Notes: generated by a model from the sequence alone, not told the origin. A stretch of 14,195 bases of DNA from an uncultured Lachnospiraceae bacterium (GCA_910586005.1 CAJUHG010000071.1:1-14195); one strand, 5' to 3'. Shown: positions 1-7,761, counted from the first letter of the stretch. Numbers and translations are program-made.

Positions 1-293
1 AGAAAGCGACACTAAGTACAGTAAGTAGTAAAAAAGCTGGTCAATTGAGTATCAAGTGGAAGAAAGATAGTAAAGCAAGTGGTTATATGATACAATATTC
101 CACCAGTAAGAAGTTTACAAAGAAAACGACAAAGACCCAAACGATAAAATCCAATAAAACAACAAGCTATACCAAAAAGAAATTACCAAAAGGAAAAACT
201 TATTATGTAAGGGTTTGTGCATATAAGAAGGTAAACAAGAAGAATATTTCTGGAGCTTATAGTGCAGTTAAGAAAGTAAAAATTAAAAAATAA
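1..293 (+). CDS. C-terminal end of a secreted fibronectin-III-like domain protein (5' truncated by window)
   Basis: The reading frame is open from the window edge (first full codon at 3) to the TAA at 291-293, so this is the 3' end of a longer gene. A TTG inside it at 45 has no ribosome-binding site and is not taken as a start. The visible 96 residues are very basic and rich in Lys, Ser and Thr. They show the beta-sandwich pattern of FN3-like domains: an IKW strand, then SGYMIQYSTSKKF, a threonine/lysine-rich strand, then KTYYVRVCAYKKV and SGAYSAVKKVKI at the very end. Such domains commonly close large extracellular proteins of Lachnospiraceae, where they probably serve adhesion or spacing. 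The catalytic or binding part of the protein is outside the window, so no specific function can be given. A strong terminator follows about 125 bp downstream. Confidence 0.8.
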   Translation, partial: KATLSTVSSKKAGQLSIKWKKDSKASGYMIQYSTSKKFTKKTTKTQTIKSNKTTSYTKKKLPKGKTYYVRVCAYKKVNKKNISGAYSAVKKVKIKK

Positions 294-419
294 GAACTTG
301 TTACTTACTGATGATATCTTATAAAATAGAGAAATGTCCATATGTGTTTTCAAAGGGATTCCTTACAAAACAACAAAAGGATTTCTAGGATATTAAAGTA
401 AGAAATAGGAAAATCTAAA

Positions 420-455
420 GAACAGCCGCAAAATTTAATTTGCGGCTGTTCTTTT
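420..455 (+). terminator. Rho-independent terminator
   Basis: A 13-bp perfect stem (420-432 with 439-451; GAACAGCCGCAAA and its complement) has a 6-nt loop and is followed by TTTT at 452-455. It ends transcription of the FN3-like gene and insulates the pot operon promoter about 100 bp further on. The rest of 294-552 is AT-rich, and I see no convincing gene in it. Confidence 0.85.
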
Positions 456-552
456 CATGATAATTTATATATTATTTTCTTATACTACTCTTCTATTTTT
501 CTAACATCCATAAAATACTCCAATTATTTCTCATTTCTATACTTATTTTCTA

Positions 553-581
553 TTGACATTTTTTTATTTCCTAATTATAAT
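553..581 (+). promoter_or_regulatory. Sigma-A promoter P1 of the pot operon
   Basis: TTGACA (553-558) and TATAAT (576-581) are separated by exactly 17 bp, a perfect vegetative consensus. The predicted start is near 588, giving a leader of about 130 nt before the regulator start codon at 721. Such a strong promoter ahead of an uptake operon suggests control by repression. The repeats at 599-684 sit directly downstream. Confidence 0.8.
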
Positions 582-598
582 AGACTTTGTTGTTTATT

Positions 599-684
599 AT
601 TATTAAACACAAAATTCATTATTATCTTGATTTAACATAAAAAGCAATATATTATTAAACACAAAATTTATTATTAACTTGATT
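599..684 (+). repeat. Tandem 34-bp direct repeats, candidate operators of the XRE-cupin regulator
   Basis: Copy 1 (599-632) and copy 2 (651-684) match at 32 of 34 positions; the differences are at 617/669 and 625/677. Each starts ATTATTAAACACAAAATT and ends CTTGATT. Their start-to-start distance of 52 bp is close to five helical turns, so proteins bound at both would face the same side of the DNA. They lie downstream of P1 and flank the possible P2. That they bind the product of the adjacent regulator is inference from position and spacing. Confidence 0.7.
627..655 (+). promoter_or_regulatory. Possible second promoter P2 between the repeats
   Basis: TTGATT (627-632) and TATTAT (650-655) have a 17-bp spacer. 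The -35 hexamer is the last 6 bp of repeat copy 1, and the -10 overlaps the first bases of copy 2, so occupancy of the repeats would cover both. It is weaker than P1, and in such AT-rich DNA chance similarity is possible. Confidence 0.4.
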
Positions 685-720
685 CTATCCAAAAAATAAT
701 AAATAGAAAGGATGACCTCT

Positions 721-1260
721 ATGGATATCGGACACCGTATGAAAGAACTGCGGATCCAATATGGGCTGACCCAGCAGGAACTCGCGGATCGCAGTGAACT
801 TTCCAAAGGATTTATTTCTCAATTAGAACGTAATCTTACTTCACCTTCTGTTGGAACTCTCCTTGATATTATTCAATGTCTTGGCACCACTCCAGCAGAA
901 TTTTTTGCAGATTCAGAGCCTGAACAAATTGTATTTAAACAGGAAGATTATTTTATAAAAGAAAATGAAGATTTGCATCATATGATCAAATGGGTAATTC
1001 CAAATGCTCAGAAAAATGCTATGGAGCCTGTATTAATAACTTTGTCTCCTCATGGCACTTCTGAAATTTACCTTCCCCATGAAGCTGAAGAATTTGGCTA
1101 TATATTAAAGGGTTCCATTCGCCTTTATTATGGGCCTCGTTCTTATGTCATAAAACAAGGAGAATCTTTTTACTTTCATGCTGGAAAAAAACATTATTTA
1201 GAAAATTGTGGTAGTAGAGAGGCAACCATCCTCTGGGTTTCTACTCCCCCAAGTTTTTAG
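721..1260 (+). CDS. XRE-family transcriptional regulator with C-terminal cupin domain (PuuR-like)
   Basis: This 179-aa protein is probably the repressor and polyamine sensor of the operon it leads. Residues 4-60 form an XRE helix-turn-helix: RMKELRIQYGLTQQELADRS, then the recognition segment SKGFISQLERN and SPSVGTLLDI. The C-terminal third (about 105-175) is a cupin_2 fold with PHEAEEFGYILKG and ESFYFHAGKKHYLEN. This architecture is that of PuuR-type regulators, which are common in front of polyamine transport genes. The start is placed at ATG 721: GAAAGGA (706-712) has proper spacing to it, whereas the in-frame ATG at 712 overlaps that site. The potA ribosome-binding site overlaps the TAG stop (AGGAGG at 1259-1264), so the two genes are translationally close. 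The ligand is inferred from context only. Confidence 0.88.
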   Translation: MDIGHRMKELRIQYGLTQQELADRSELSKGFISQLERNLTSPSVGTLLDIIQCLGTTPAEFFADSEPEQIVFKQEDYFIKENEDLHHMIKWVIPNAQKNAMEPVLITLSPHGTSEIYLPHEAEEFGYILKGSIRLYYGPRSYVIKQGESFYFHAGKKHYLENCGSREATILWVSTPPSF

Positions 1261-1272
1261 GAGGATTGATTC

Positions 1273-2349
1273 ATGAGCAAAAGATTAATTGATTTACAGC
1301 ACATTACTAAATCCTTTGATGGACAAATGGTTTTAGACGATTTGAATTTATATATAAGGGAAAATGAATTTTTAACTTTATTAGGCCCCTCTGGATGTGG
1401 AAAAACAACTACCCTTAGAATTATTGGAGGATTTGAAATGCCTGATTCTGGCAGCGTAATTTTTGATGAGAAAAATATTACAGAACTTGCCCCTAATGAG
1501 CGTCAATTGAATACAGTCTTTCAAAAATATGCACTATTTCCACATATGTCCATTGCAGAAAATATTGCTTTTGGGTTAAAAATCAAAAAAAAGAGTAAAT
1601 CCTATATTAAAGATAAAATTAAATATGCTCTAAAATTAGTAAATTTAGATGGCTTTGAAAAACGAAGCGTTGATTCACTCAGTGGTGGTCAACAACAGCG
1701 AATTGCTATTGCTCGTGCCATTGTCAACGAGCCAAAAGTACTTCTCCTAGATGAGCCACTAGGAGCATTAGATTTAAAATTGCGACAAGATATGCAATAT
1801 GAATTAATTCGCTTAAAAAATGAACTTGGTATTACCTTTATCTATGTCACTCATGATCAAGAGGAAGCTCTTACGATGTCTGACACGATTGTAGTTATGA
1901 ATCAAGGATATATACAACAGATTGGTACTCCTCAAGATATTTACAATGAGCCTAAGAATGCTTTTGTTGCTGATTTTATTGGAGAAAGCAATATTATTGA
2001 TGGTCTTATGTTAGAAGATCGATTAGTAAAAATCCTAAATGCGAATTTTCCTTGTGTAGATGAGGGTTTTGGAAAAAATACTCCTGTGGATGTTGTGATT
2101 CGTCCAGAAGATGTGGAACTTGTTTCTCCAGAACAAGGCAGTTTAGAAGGAGATGTTACCTCCCTTATTTTCAAAGGAGTACATTGGGAAATTGAAGTAC
2201 TTGCCAATGGATATGAATGGTTGGTACAAACCACTCACATGCATCCAGTAGGCTCTCATGTAGGTATTCAAATAGATCCCTATAATATTCAGATTATGAA
2301 CAAACCAGAATCTAGTGATGAAAGGGCGGTGGAATCATGCGTAACCTAA
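1273..2349 (+). CDS. potA: Spermidine/putrescine ABC transporter, ATP-binding subunit PotA
   Basis: This 358-aa cytoplasmic ATPase powers polyamine import by the PotBC channel. All nucleotide-binding motifs are intact: Walker A GPSGCGKTT (38-46), Q-loop Gln84 in VFQKYALFPHM, signature LSGGQQQR (136-143), Walker B VLLLDEP (156-162), D-loop ALD (165-167) and switch His194 in YVTHDQEEA. The stretch EPKNAFVADFIGESNII leads into a C-terminal TOBE-type regulatory region (about 230-345), as expected for the PotA/MalK/UgpC group of importers. Length is normal for PotA. AGGAGG (1259-1264) gives an ideal 8-nt spacing to the ATG. The gene ends 13 bp inside potB. The family alone could also fit other substrates such as iron or thiamine, but the PotD-like binding protein makes polyamines by far the best call. 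Confidence 0.95.
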   Translation: MSKRLIDLQHITKSFDGQMVLDDLNLYIRENEFLTLLGPSGCGKTTTLRIIGGFEMPDSGSVIFDEKNITELAPNERQLNTVFQKYALFPHMSIAENIAFGLKIKKKSKSYIKDKIKYALKLVNLDGFEKRSVDSLSGGQQQRIAIARAIVNEPKVLLLDEPLGALDLKLRQDMQYELIRLKNELGITFIYVTHDQEEALTMSDTIVVMNQGYIQQIGTPQDIYNEPKNAFVADFIGESNIIDGLMLEDRLVKILNANFPCVDEGFGKNTPVDVVIRPEDVELVSPEQGSLEGDVTSLIFKGVHWEIEVLANGYEWLVQTTHMHPVGSHVGIQIDPYNIQIMNKPESSDERAVESCVT

Positions 2350-3158
2350 AACGTCAGCTTTTGGCTGGCCCATATCTTCTGTGGATGGCAGGATTTATCC
2401 TTCTTCCAGTAGTGATGATTCTCTATTATGCCTTTACTACTACTAGCGGACATTTTACAATGCTAAATATAACTTCTATCTCTGCTTCTATTCATTTAAA
2501 ATCTTTGCTCCTATCCTTAAAGTTGGCTTTGGTCTGTACCATTATTTGTTTAGTACTCTCCTATCCACTTGCCATGATTTTAAATAATATGAAGTTAAAA
2601 AGACAGGGATTTATTGTATTTGTTTTTATTTTACCTATGTGGATGAATTTCATGTTGCGTATTCTTGCTTGGAAGATGCTTTTGTCTAATAATGGTGTTA
2701 TCAATACACTACTAGAAACGTTAGGACTACCTGCATTGGATATTTTAAACACCCCTTCTGCTGTAGTATTTTGTATGGTATATGATTTTCTTCCATTTAT
2801 GATACTTCCTATCTACAATGCCATGTCGCGCATTCAAAAAGATATCTTGGAGGCAGCAAAAGATTTAGGAGCAGGAAATATCATTATCTTTTTTAAAATT
2901 ATTGTACCACTTACCATGTCTGGAGTAGTCAGTGGAATTATTATGGTATTTGTCCCTGCATTGACTTCTTTTGCTATCTCTGACTTACTAGGTGGTGGCA
3001 AAGTTTTGCTAATTGGAAATGTCATTGAACAGGCATTTATGCAGGAATATAATTGGAATTTAGGTTCTGGTCTTTCTGTTGTATTAATGATTTTTGTAAT
3101 TGCAAGCATGGCGCTTATGAGCTCAAAAGGAGAAGAAGGAGGTGCTAGTGTATGGTAA
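2337..3158 (+). CDS. potB: Spermidine/putrescine ABC transporter permease PotB
   Basis: This 273-aa integral membrane protein forms half of the polyamine channel. Hydrophobic segments lie roughly at residues 8-31, 53-75, 90-112, 138-160, 188-215 and 240-258, the six-helix layout of this type I importer family. The cytoplasmic coupling loop carries the EAA motif EAAKDLGA (172-179), followed by FFKIIVPLTMSGVVSG, which docks on PotA. The ATG overlaps the last 13 bp of potA, with a modest purine-rich site (GGGCGGTGG) in front, which suggests translational coupling. The 3' end overlaps potC by 7 bp. I see no frameshift or missing segment. Confidence 0.94.
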   Translation: MRNLKRQLLAGPYLLWMAGFILLPVVMILYYAFTTTSGHFTMLNITSISASIHLKSLLLSLKLALVCTIICLVLSYPLAMILNNMKLKRQGFIVFVFILPMWMNFMLRILAWKMLLSNNGVINTLLETLGLPALDILNTPSAVVFCMVYDFLPFMILPIYNAMSRIQKDILEAAKDLGAGNIIIFFKIIVPLTMSGVVSGIIMVFVPALTSFAISDLLGGGKVLLIGNVIEQAFMQEYNWNLGSGLSVVLMIFVIASMALMSSKGEEGGASVW

Positions 3159-3937
3159 AAAAATCGGTAGAACGCATTTATCTATCCATTATTTTTTTAT
3201 TTTTATATCTTCCAATTGTAGTACTTATTGTCTTATCCTTTAATAATTCTAAATCTAAGGTTCAATGGGGCGGATTTACTTTCAATTGGTATATAAAATT
3301 GTTTTCTAGTAAATCTATTATGGAGGCTTTTGGAACTACTATTTTTATTTCTCTAGCCTCTGCACTAATTGCCACACTCCTAGGTACACTAGCAGCTCTT
3401 GGCATAGATGCTATGAAAAAGCGTAATCAAACAATTATGATTGGAGCTACAAATATTCCTCTACTCAACGCAGATATTGTTACAGGAATTTCCATGATGC
3501 TTTTATTTGTACGTTTTACCAGACTTGGCCTAAGCACTGTGTTAATTGCACATATTACCTTTAATATTCCTTATGTTATTTTAAATGTACTACCCAAACT
3601 AAAACAAAGTAGTCGTACTACTTATGAAGCTGCTCTTGATTTAGGAGCAACCCCTTTCTACGCCTTTTTTAAAATTATTTGGCCTCAGATACGTCCAGGT
3701 GTATTCTCAGGCTTTTTAATGGCAATGACTATGTCACTAGATGATTTCTCTGTTACTTATTTTACCAAGGGAGCAGGCATCCATACATTATCCACTATGA
3801 TTTACACAGAGATGCGCAAGGGGATACGACCAGAGATGTATGCCCTATCCACAATTTTATTTCTAATTGCACTATTATTGCTACTATTTATGAACTTTAG
3901 GCCTTCTGTGCACAAAGAAAAAGGAGATGCCTTATGA
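3152..3937 (+). CDS. potC: Spermidine/putrescine ABC transporter permease PotC
   Basis: This 261-aa permease pairs with PotB. It begins with a short basic N-terminus and a strong first membrane helix (about 9-29). The family-typical segment NNSKSKVQWGGFTFNWYIKLF follows, and then five further hydrophobic stretches. The EAA loop is EAALDLGA (159-166), followed by FFKIIWPQIRPGVFSGFLMA and the characteristic SLDDFSVTYF, which is close to other PotC proteins. An AGGAGG site lies about 10 nt before the ATG. The gene overlaps potB by 7 bp and potD by 4 bp (ATGA), so the complex is made from tightly coupled reading frames. Confidence 0.94.
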   Translation: MVKKSVERIYLSIIFLFLYLPIVVLIVLSFNNSKSKVQWGGFTFNWYIKLFSSKSIMEAFGTTIFISLASALIATLLGTLAALGIDAMKKRNQTIMIGATNIPLLNADIVTGISMMLLFVRFTRLGLSTVLIAHITFNIPYVILNVLPKLKQSSRTTYEAALDLGATPFYAFFKIIWPQIRPGVFSGFLMAMTMSLDDFSVTYFTKGAGIHTLSTMIYTEMRKGIRPEMYALSTILFLIALLLLLFMNFRPSVHKEKGDAL

Positions 3938-5034
3938 AAAAAATAAAATGGTTACAAAAAGAATTTATTCTATACAGTTCAAAAATTTTTACCTTTCTTT
4001 TGATTGGAATAAGCATTTCTTGTTGTTTAGCAGGATGTGGCTCAAAGGATTCTGAAAATACACTAATTGTCCTAAATTATGGAAAATATCTTGAGCCTGA
4101 GGTTCTAGAAAAATTTGAGGAAGAAACTGGAATTAAGATAGAATATGAGGAATATGTTACACCTGAAAATATGTACACCAAATATCGAGCAGGTGCCATT
4201 GATTATGATTTAATTTGTACTTCTGACTATATGGTAGAAAAATTAATTCAGGAAGGCCAAGTTCTGGAAATAGATTTTAACAATATTCCTCTATCTCAAA
4301 ATCTAGACCAAACTTATTTTGAATTTTCTAAATCTTTTGATCCAGAAAATAAATATGCTATTCCATATTTCTTTGGAACAGTAGGAATCCTATATAATAA
4401 AGAACTAGTAGATGAATCAAAAGTAAATTCATGGAAAATTCTATGGGATAAAGATTACTCTGGGCAAATTATTATGGCAGATTCTGTTCGTGACTCTTTT
4501 ATGGTGGCTTTAAAAATTCTTGGATATTCTTTAAATACAACAGATGAAACAGAATTAAAAGAGGCACAAGATTTATTAATACAACAAAAACCTTTGGTAT
4601 ATTCCTATCTTGTAGACGAAGCTCAAGATGAAATGATAGCAGAAAACGCTGCTATGGCTGTAGTTTATTCAGGAGAAGCAGGATATGCTCTAGAATTTAA
4701 TGATAAACTTGCTTTTTCTGTACCAAAAGAAGGCTCTAATATGTGGATTGATTCTTGGTTTATCCCTAAGTCTGCGAAACATAAGGAACATGCAGAAAAA
4801 TTTTTAAATTTTCTTTGCCGAGAAGATATCTCTATGATGAACTTTGATTATGTTTATTATGCTACTCCAAATAGTAAGACAAAAGAATCTTTAGAACAAG
4901 AATTACAAGAAAATACAACTATCTTTCCACCAAAAAGCATTTTGGATAATTGTGAAGTATTAAAATCACTAGATGATGCCTCTACAACAAAACAAAATAT
5001 TCTGTGGAAGGAAGTCAAAGCAGCAGACTATTAA
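3934..5034 (+). CDS. potD: Spermidine/putrescine-binding lipoprotein PotD
   Basis: This 366-aa substrate-binding protein captures polyamines outside the membrane and delivers them to PotBC. A charged N-terminus and hydrophobic stretch (about 18-31) end in a lipobox LAGC, so Cys35 should be lipid-modified and anchor the protein. The mature part follows the PotD pattern: LNYGKYLEPEVLEKFEEETG early, TSDYMVEKLIQEG, ADSVRDSFMVALKILGYS with NTTDETEL, and near the end NMWIDSWFIPKSAKHKEHAE followed by YYATPNS. Trp271 and Asp273 in the WID segment align with the Trp and Asp that contact polyamine in E. coli PotD. Preference for spermidine or putrescine cannot be read from the sequence. It is the last gene of the overlapping series, and a stem-loop follows. 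Confidence 0.94.
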   Translation: MKKIKWLQKEFILYSSKIFTFLLIGISISCCLAGCGSKDSENTLIVLNYGKYLEPEVLEKFEEETGIKIEYEEYVTPENMYTKYRAGAIDYDLICTSDYMVEKLIQEGQVLEIDFNNIPLSQNLDQTYFEFSKSFDPENKYAIPYFFGTVGILYNKELVDESKVNSWKILWDKDYSGQIIMADSVRDSFMVALKILGYSLNTTDETELKEAQDLLIQQKPLVYSYLVDEAQDEMIAENAAMAVVYSGEAGYALEFNDKLAFSVPKEGSNMWIDSWFIPKSAKHKEHAEKFLNFLCREDISMMNFDYVYYATPNSKTKESLEQELQENTTIFPPKSILDNCEVLKSLDDASTTKQNILWKEVKAADY

Positions 5035-5066
5035 TCCTAACTTATAGAAGTTATTACAACTAAAAT

Positions 5067-5132
5067 TTCAGAAACTATCTATTTTCCAGAAAATCAAAAA
5101 CAGTTTAGATAGGAAATAGATACGTTTCTGAA
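5067..5132 (+). other. Long imperfect stem-loop downstream of potD
   Basis: The arm TTCAGAAAC plus TATCTATTTTCC (5067-5087) pairs with GGAAATAGATA-C-GTTTCTGAA (5112-5132), about 20 bp with small bulges and a loop of 24 nt. The loop contains TAGATAG, which can compete for the CTATCTA of the left arm, so two alternative folds are possible. No U-run follows directly, so it is not a classical terminator. It may protect the 3' end of the pot mRNA or weaken read-through into the next gene. Confidence 0.5.
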
Positions 5133-5165
5133 TTATAATCCAAAAACAGATCTTGCATTTTTTCT

Positions 5166-5193
5166 TTTATCATGATAAAGTAAAGATTATAAT
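5166..5193 (+). promoter_or_regulatory. Palindrome and possible -10 element before the DUF5688 gene
   Basis: TTTATCATGATAAA (5166-5179) is a perfect 14-bp palindrome, and TATAAT (5188-5193) lies 8 bp after it. No good -35 hexamer is present at the right distance, so a promoter is only suggested. The palindrome covers the place where a -35 would be and could be an activator or repressor site. Confidence 0.3.
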
Positions 5194-5229
5194 TTTCCTC
5201 CTATCTGCCAGCACAGTAGCGGAGGTATT

Positions 5230-6132
5230 ATGACATACGAATCATTTAAACAACAATTAACAGAAAATCTAAAAGAATTCTTTTCATCTGAAACAAATAT
5301 TTCTATACATCAGTTTTCCCATAACAACCACATTCTATTAGATGGTCTTACTATATTAGAGCCAAATAGCAACATTTCTCCTACCATCTATCTAAATCAT
5401 TACTTTGAAAAATACCAGTCTGGCCTTCCTTTCTCAACAATTCAAGAGCAAATTTTACACTACTACTATAACCATAGCCAAGTGCGTATGATTGATACTT
5501 CTTTTTTTACTTGTTTTGAAAATATCCATTCTCGAATTGTTTATAAAATAATTCACTATGAAAAAAACATAGCACTTCTGAAAGACATTCCTTATCTTTC
5601 TTATTTAGACCTTGCAATTGTCTTTTATTGCTTATTGCAAGAAGAGCCTTATAAAAATGCATCTATTCCTATCTATAATCATCATCTAGACTATTGGAAT
5701 GTTTCAAAAGAAACTTTGCTGCATTTAGCTGAAAAAAACACACCTTTTTTACTTCCCTTCTGTTGTGATTCACTAGCAGATCTAATCTTTCCTACACTGA
5801 GTCTTCTTCCAGAAGAACAACCTTCAACCGAAGAAGCTCTAGAAGAAATACCTATGTATGTACTTACCAACCAACAAAGACAAAATGGTGCCTGCTGTAT
5901 CCTCTATCATGATGTATTAAAACAAATAGCAGAACAATTATATGATAATCTTTATATTCTTCCCAGTAGCATCCATGAAGTAATTATAATTCCTGAATCC
6001 AGAGCAGATCATCCCTCAGAACTTTCTCATATTGTACAAGAAATCAACTTAACAGAAGTTTCTCCTGAAGAAGTTCTCTCAGATTGTGTATATTATTACA
6101 ATCGTACTTCTCAAGAATTATCTATATACTAA
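5230..6132 (+). CDS. DUF5688 family protein of unknown function
   Basis: This 300-aa protein has no signal peptide or membrane helix and is probably cytoplasmic. I place it in DUF5688 from its C-terminal pattern: PMYVLTNQQRQNGACCILYH, then IAEQLYDNLYILPSSIHEVIIIPE and EVSPEEVLSDCVYYYNR. The N-terminal half is rich in aromatic residues and less conserved; it includes YLDLAIVFYCLL. This family is abundant, often in several copies, in Lachnospiraceae genomes, and its role is not known. GGAGGT (5221-5226) sits 3 nt before the ATG, a tight but usable spacing. The gene stands 195 bp after potD, beyond a stem-loop, and converges with glgA. A link to polyamine uptake is not supported beyond strand and proximity. 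Confidence 0.8.
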   Translation: MTYESFKQQLTENLKEFFSSETNISIHQFSHNNHILLDGLTILEPNSNISPTIYLNHYFEKYQSGLPFSTIQEQILHYYYNHSQVRMIDTSFFTCFENIHSRIVYKIIHYEKNIALLKDIPYLSYLDLAIVFYCLLQEEPYKNASIPIYNHHLDYWNVSKETLLHLAEKNTPFLLPFCCDSLADLIFPTLSLLPEEQPSTEEALEEIPMYVLTNQQRQNGACCILYHDVLKQIAEQLYDNLYILPSSIHEVIIIPESRADHPSELSHIVQEINLTEVSPEEVLSDCVYYYNRTSQELSIY

Positions 6133-6175
6133 ACAATAAATATAAAATTATCTATAGGAAAGAATCTTTTATTAT

Positions 6176-6227
6176 ATCAGATGGGCAGGCTATAAGATGT
6201 AAAAATTAGCCTTCTCTCCCATCTGAT
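6176..6227. terminator. Hairpin between convergent DUF5688 and glgA genes
   Basis: ATCAGATGGG (6176-6185) pairs perfectly with CCCATCTGAT (6218-6227), and an inner AGGCT/AGCCT pair (6187-6191 with 6208-6212) extends the stem. It lies midway between two converging genes, where a two-way terminator is expected. U-runs are poor on both sides (TTGGTTCTTT on +), so its strength is uncertain. Confidence 0.6.
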
Positions 6228-6287
6228 TTGGTTCTTTGTAGTAGATTATAAAGTAATTGTTCTATTTGATAAAATCTTTCCTCTATC

Positions 6288-7736
6288 TTATCCTTTTGCA
6301 GAAAGGAGCTCTAAATATAGATTTTCATATTTTTTTGCAGAATTTTTCCAAGAATGATCCATATTCATACATCGTTTCATTATTTCTTTCCAATCTTTTG
6401 GATGATTTTGGAATATATCATAAGCATAGCGGATAATCATCAGTAATTCACCTGCATCATAATTAGAGAAACTAAAACCATTTCCTGTGTGCCAGATTTC
6501 ATTGTATGCTTCTACTGTATCTTTTAGTCCACCTGTTTCTCTAACAATAGGAATCGTACCATAGCGCATACTAATCAGTTGACTTAGACCACATGGCTCA
6601 AATTGTGATGGCATAAGAAATACATCTGCACCACCATAAATCATATGTGCAATTTCCTCACTATATCCAATTGTTGCAGAAACTCTATCTGGATATTTCC
6701 AATCATAATGTTGGAAGAAATCCTGAAATCTATCCTCCCCTGTTCCCAAAACAGCTATCTGAACATTTAGGGTATTCATCATCTCATCCATAATACTTGT
6801 CAACAGTTCAAATCCTTTTTGTTCTGTCATTCGGGATACAATCCCAATCAACATAGTAGAACTATCTTTCTTTAGTCCTAACGTTTCTTGTAAAACCTCT
6901 TTATTCTTCTGTTTTTTTGCAAGACTTTTGATACTAAAATGGGCTGTAAGTTTCTTATCTTTTCTAGGATTATATTCTTCTACATCAATCCCATTTATAA
7001 TACCAGAAAGTTTCTCTGAAACTTCGCGCATCACACCATCTAGTCCTTCTCCACCTTCTTGCCCTTGAATTTCTATTGCATAATTTTCACTAACCGCATT
7101 TACTCGATCTGCATGAAGAATCCCTGCTTTTAAAAAATTGGTTTCTCCATAAGCCTCCATATCCTTATAACGATAATTTGCTGGCAAGTCACGACAATTT
7201 TCAATATCATCTATGCGCCATCTACCTTGGAATTTTTGATTATGAATCGTTAGAACCGTTTTTGTTTTTCTATAAAAATGGTTGTCCCGATAAAAAGCAT
7301 CTAAAAATACTGGAATTAATGATGTTTGCCAATCATGACAATGGATAATATCTGGGCAAAATCCAATTTCAGGGAGACTTGCTAAAACTGCTCTACAATA
7401 AAAAGCAAACTTATTCACATCTTCAAAAATTTGATTATAAGGATTATCTCCCGCAAAATAGTGCTCATTATCAATAAAATAATAAGGAATTCCCTCTACT
7501 TTCGTCTCATAAATTCCTATGTATTCACTTCCTCTTGGCATATGTGCATAAATTTCTGTTACATACTTCATATTTTGTTTATAACTTTCTGAAATGCACA
7601 AATATTTTGGTAGGAACACTCTCACGTCAAATTTCTCTTTATCTAGATATTTGGGTAATGCTCCAACAACATCTGCCAAACCTCCCGTCTTAATATAAGG
7701 ATTCCCCTCCGATGCTGCAAAGAGTATTTTCTTCAT
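6288..7736 (-). CDS. glgA: Glycogen/starch synthase (GT5, ADP-glucose type)
   Basis: This 482-aa cytosolic glycosyltransferase extends alpha-1,4-glucan chains from ADP-glucose. The N-terminal GT5 catalytic domain opens with KTGGLADVVGALPK (16-29), the sugar-nucleotide-binding Lys motif, followed by IIHCHDWQTSLIP around residue 135 and TIHNQKFQG. The C-terminal Rossmann domain has GIVSRMTEQKGF and the conserved MPSQFEPCGLSQL, with Glu380 and Cys382, then RYGTIPIVRETGGLKDTV. Length is typical of GlgA. AGGAGGTC lies 7 nt before the ATG. No glgC, glgD or branching enzyme gene is nearby, so precursor supply must come from elsewhere. It lies 66 bp downstream of spo0A on the same strand, with only a weak possible terminator between. 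In Clostridium, granulose accumulation depends on Spo0A, which makes the pairing suggestive. Confidence 0.95.
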   Translation of the reverse strand: MKKILFAASEGNPYIKTGGLADVVGALPKYLDKEKFDVRVFLPKYLCISESYKQNMKYVTEIYAHMPRGSEYIGIYETKVEGIPYYFIDNEHYFAGDNPYNQIFEDVNKFAFYCRAVLASLPEIGFCPDIIHCHDWQTSLIPVFLDAFYRDNHFYRKTKTVLTIHNQKFQGRWRIDDIENCRDLPANYRYKDMEAYGETNFLKAGILHADRVNAVSENYAIEIQGQEGGEGLDGVMREVSEKLSGIINGIDVEEYNPRKDKKLTAHFSIKSLAKKQKNKEVLQETLGLKKDSSTMLIGIVSRMTEQKGFELLTSIMDEMMNTLNVQIAVLGTGEDRFQDFFQHYDWKYPDRVSATIGYSEEIAHMIYGGADVFLMPSQFEPCGLSQLISMRYGTIPIVRETGGLKDTVEAYNEIWHTGNGFSFSNYDAGELLMIIRYAYDIFQNHPKDWKEIMKRCMNMDHSWKNSAKKYENLYLELLSAKG

Positions 7737-7761
7737 GTAAAAGACCTCCTAAATTGATGAT

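Noticed and set aside
311..388. 25-codon ORF on + strand after the FN3-like gene
   Set aside because: It has no ribosome-binding site and lies in the 3' region before a terminator; it looks random.
599..684. CRISPR-like array
   Set aside because: There are only two repeat copies with an 18-bp gap, no cas genes, and placement right after a promoter; an operator pair fits better.
712..720. Alternative ATG at 712 as start of the XRE-cupin regulator
   Set aside because: It overlaps the only Shine-Dalgarno (706-712); ATG 721 has correct spacing and gives the usual family N-terminus.
420..720. Riboswitch in the pot leader
   Set aside because: The hairpin at 420-451 precedes the promoter and is a terminator; the leader itself has direct repeats, not a conserved folded aptamer I recognise.
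603..806. 67-aa minus-strand ORF across the pot leader
   Set aside because: It covers the promoter, repeats and regulator 5' end, has no ribosome-binding site and resembles no family.
1941..2234. 97-aa minus-strand ORF inside potA
   Set aside because: It is antisense to a well-conserved coding region and reads as a low-complexity shadow.
2834..3109. 91-aa minus-strand ORF inside potB
   Set aside because: It is a shadow of the EAA-loop region, with no start signal.
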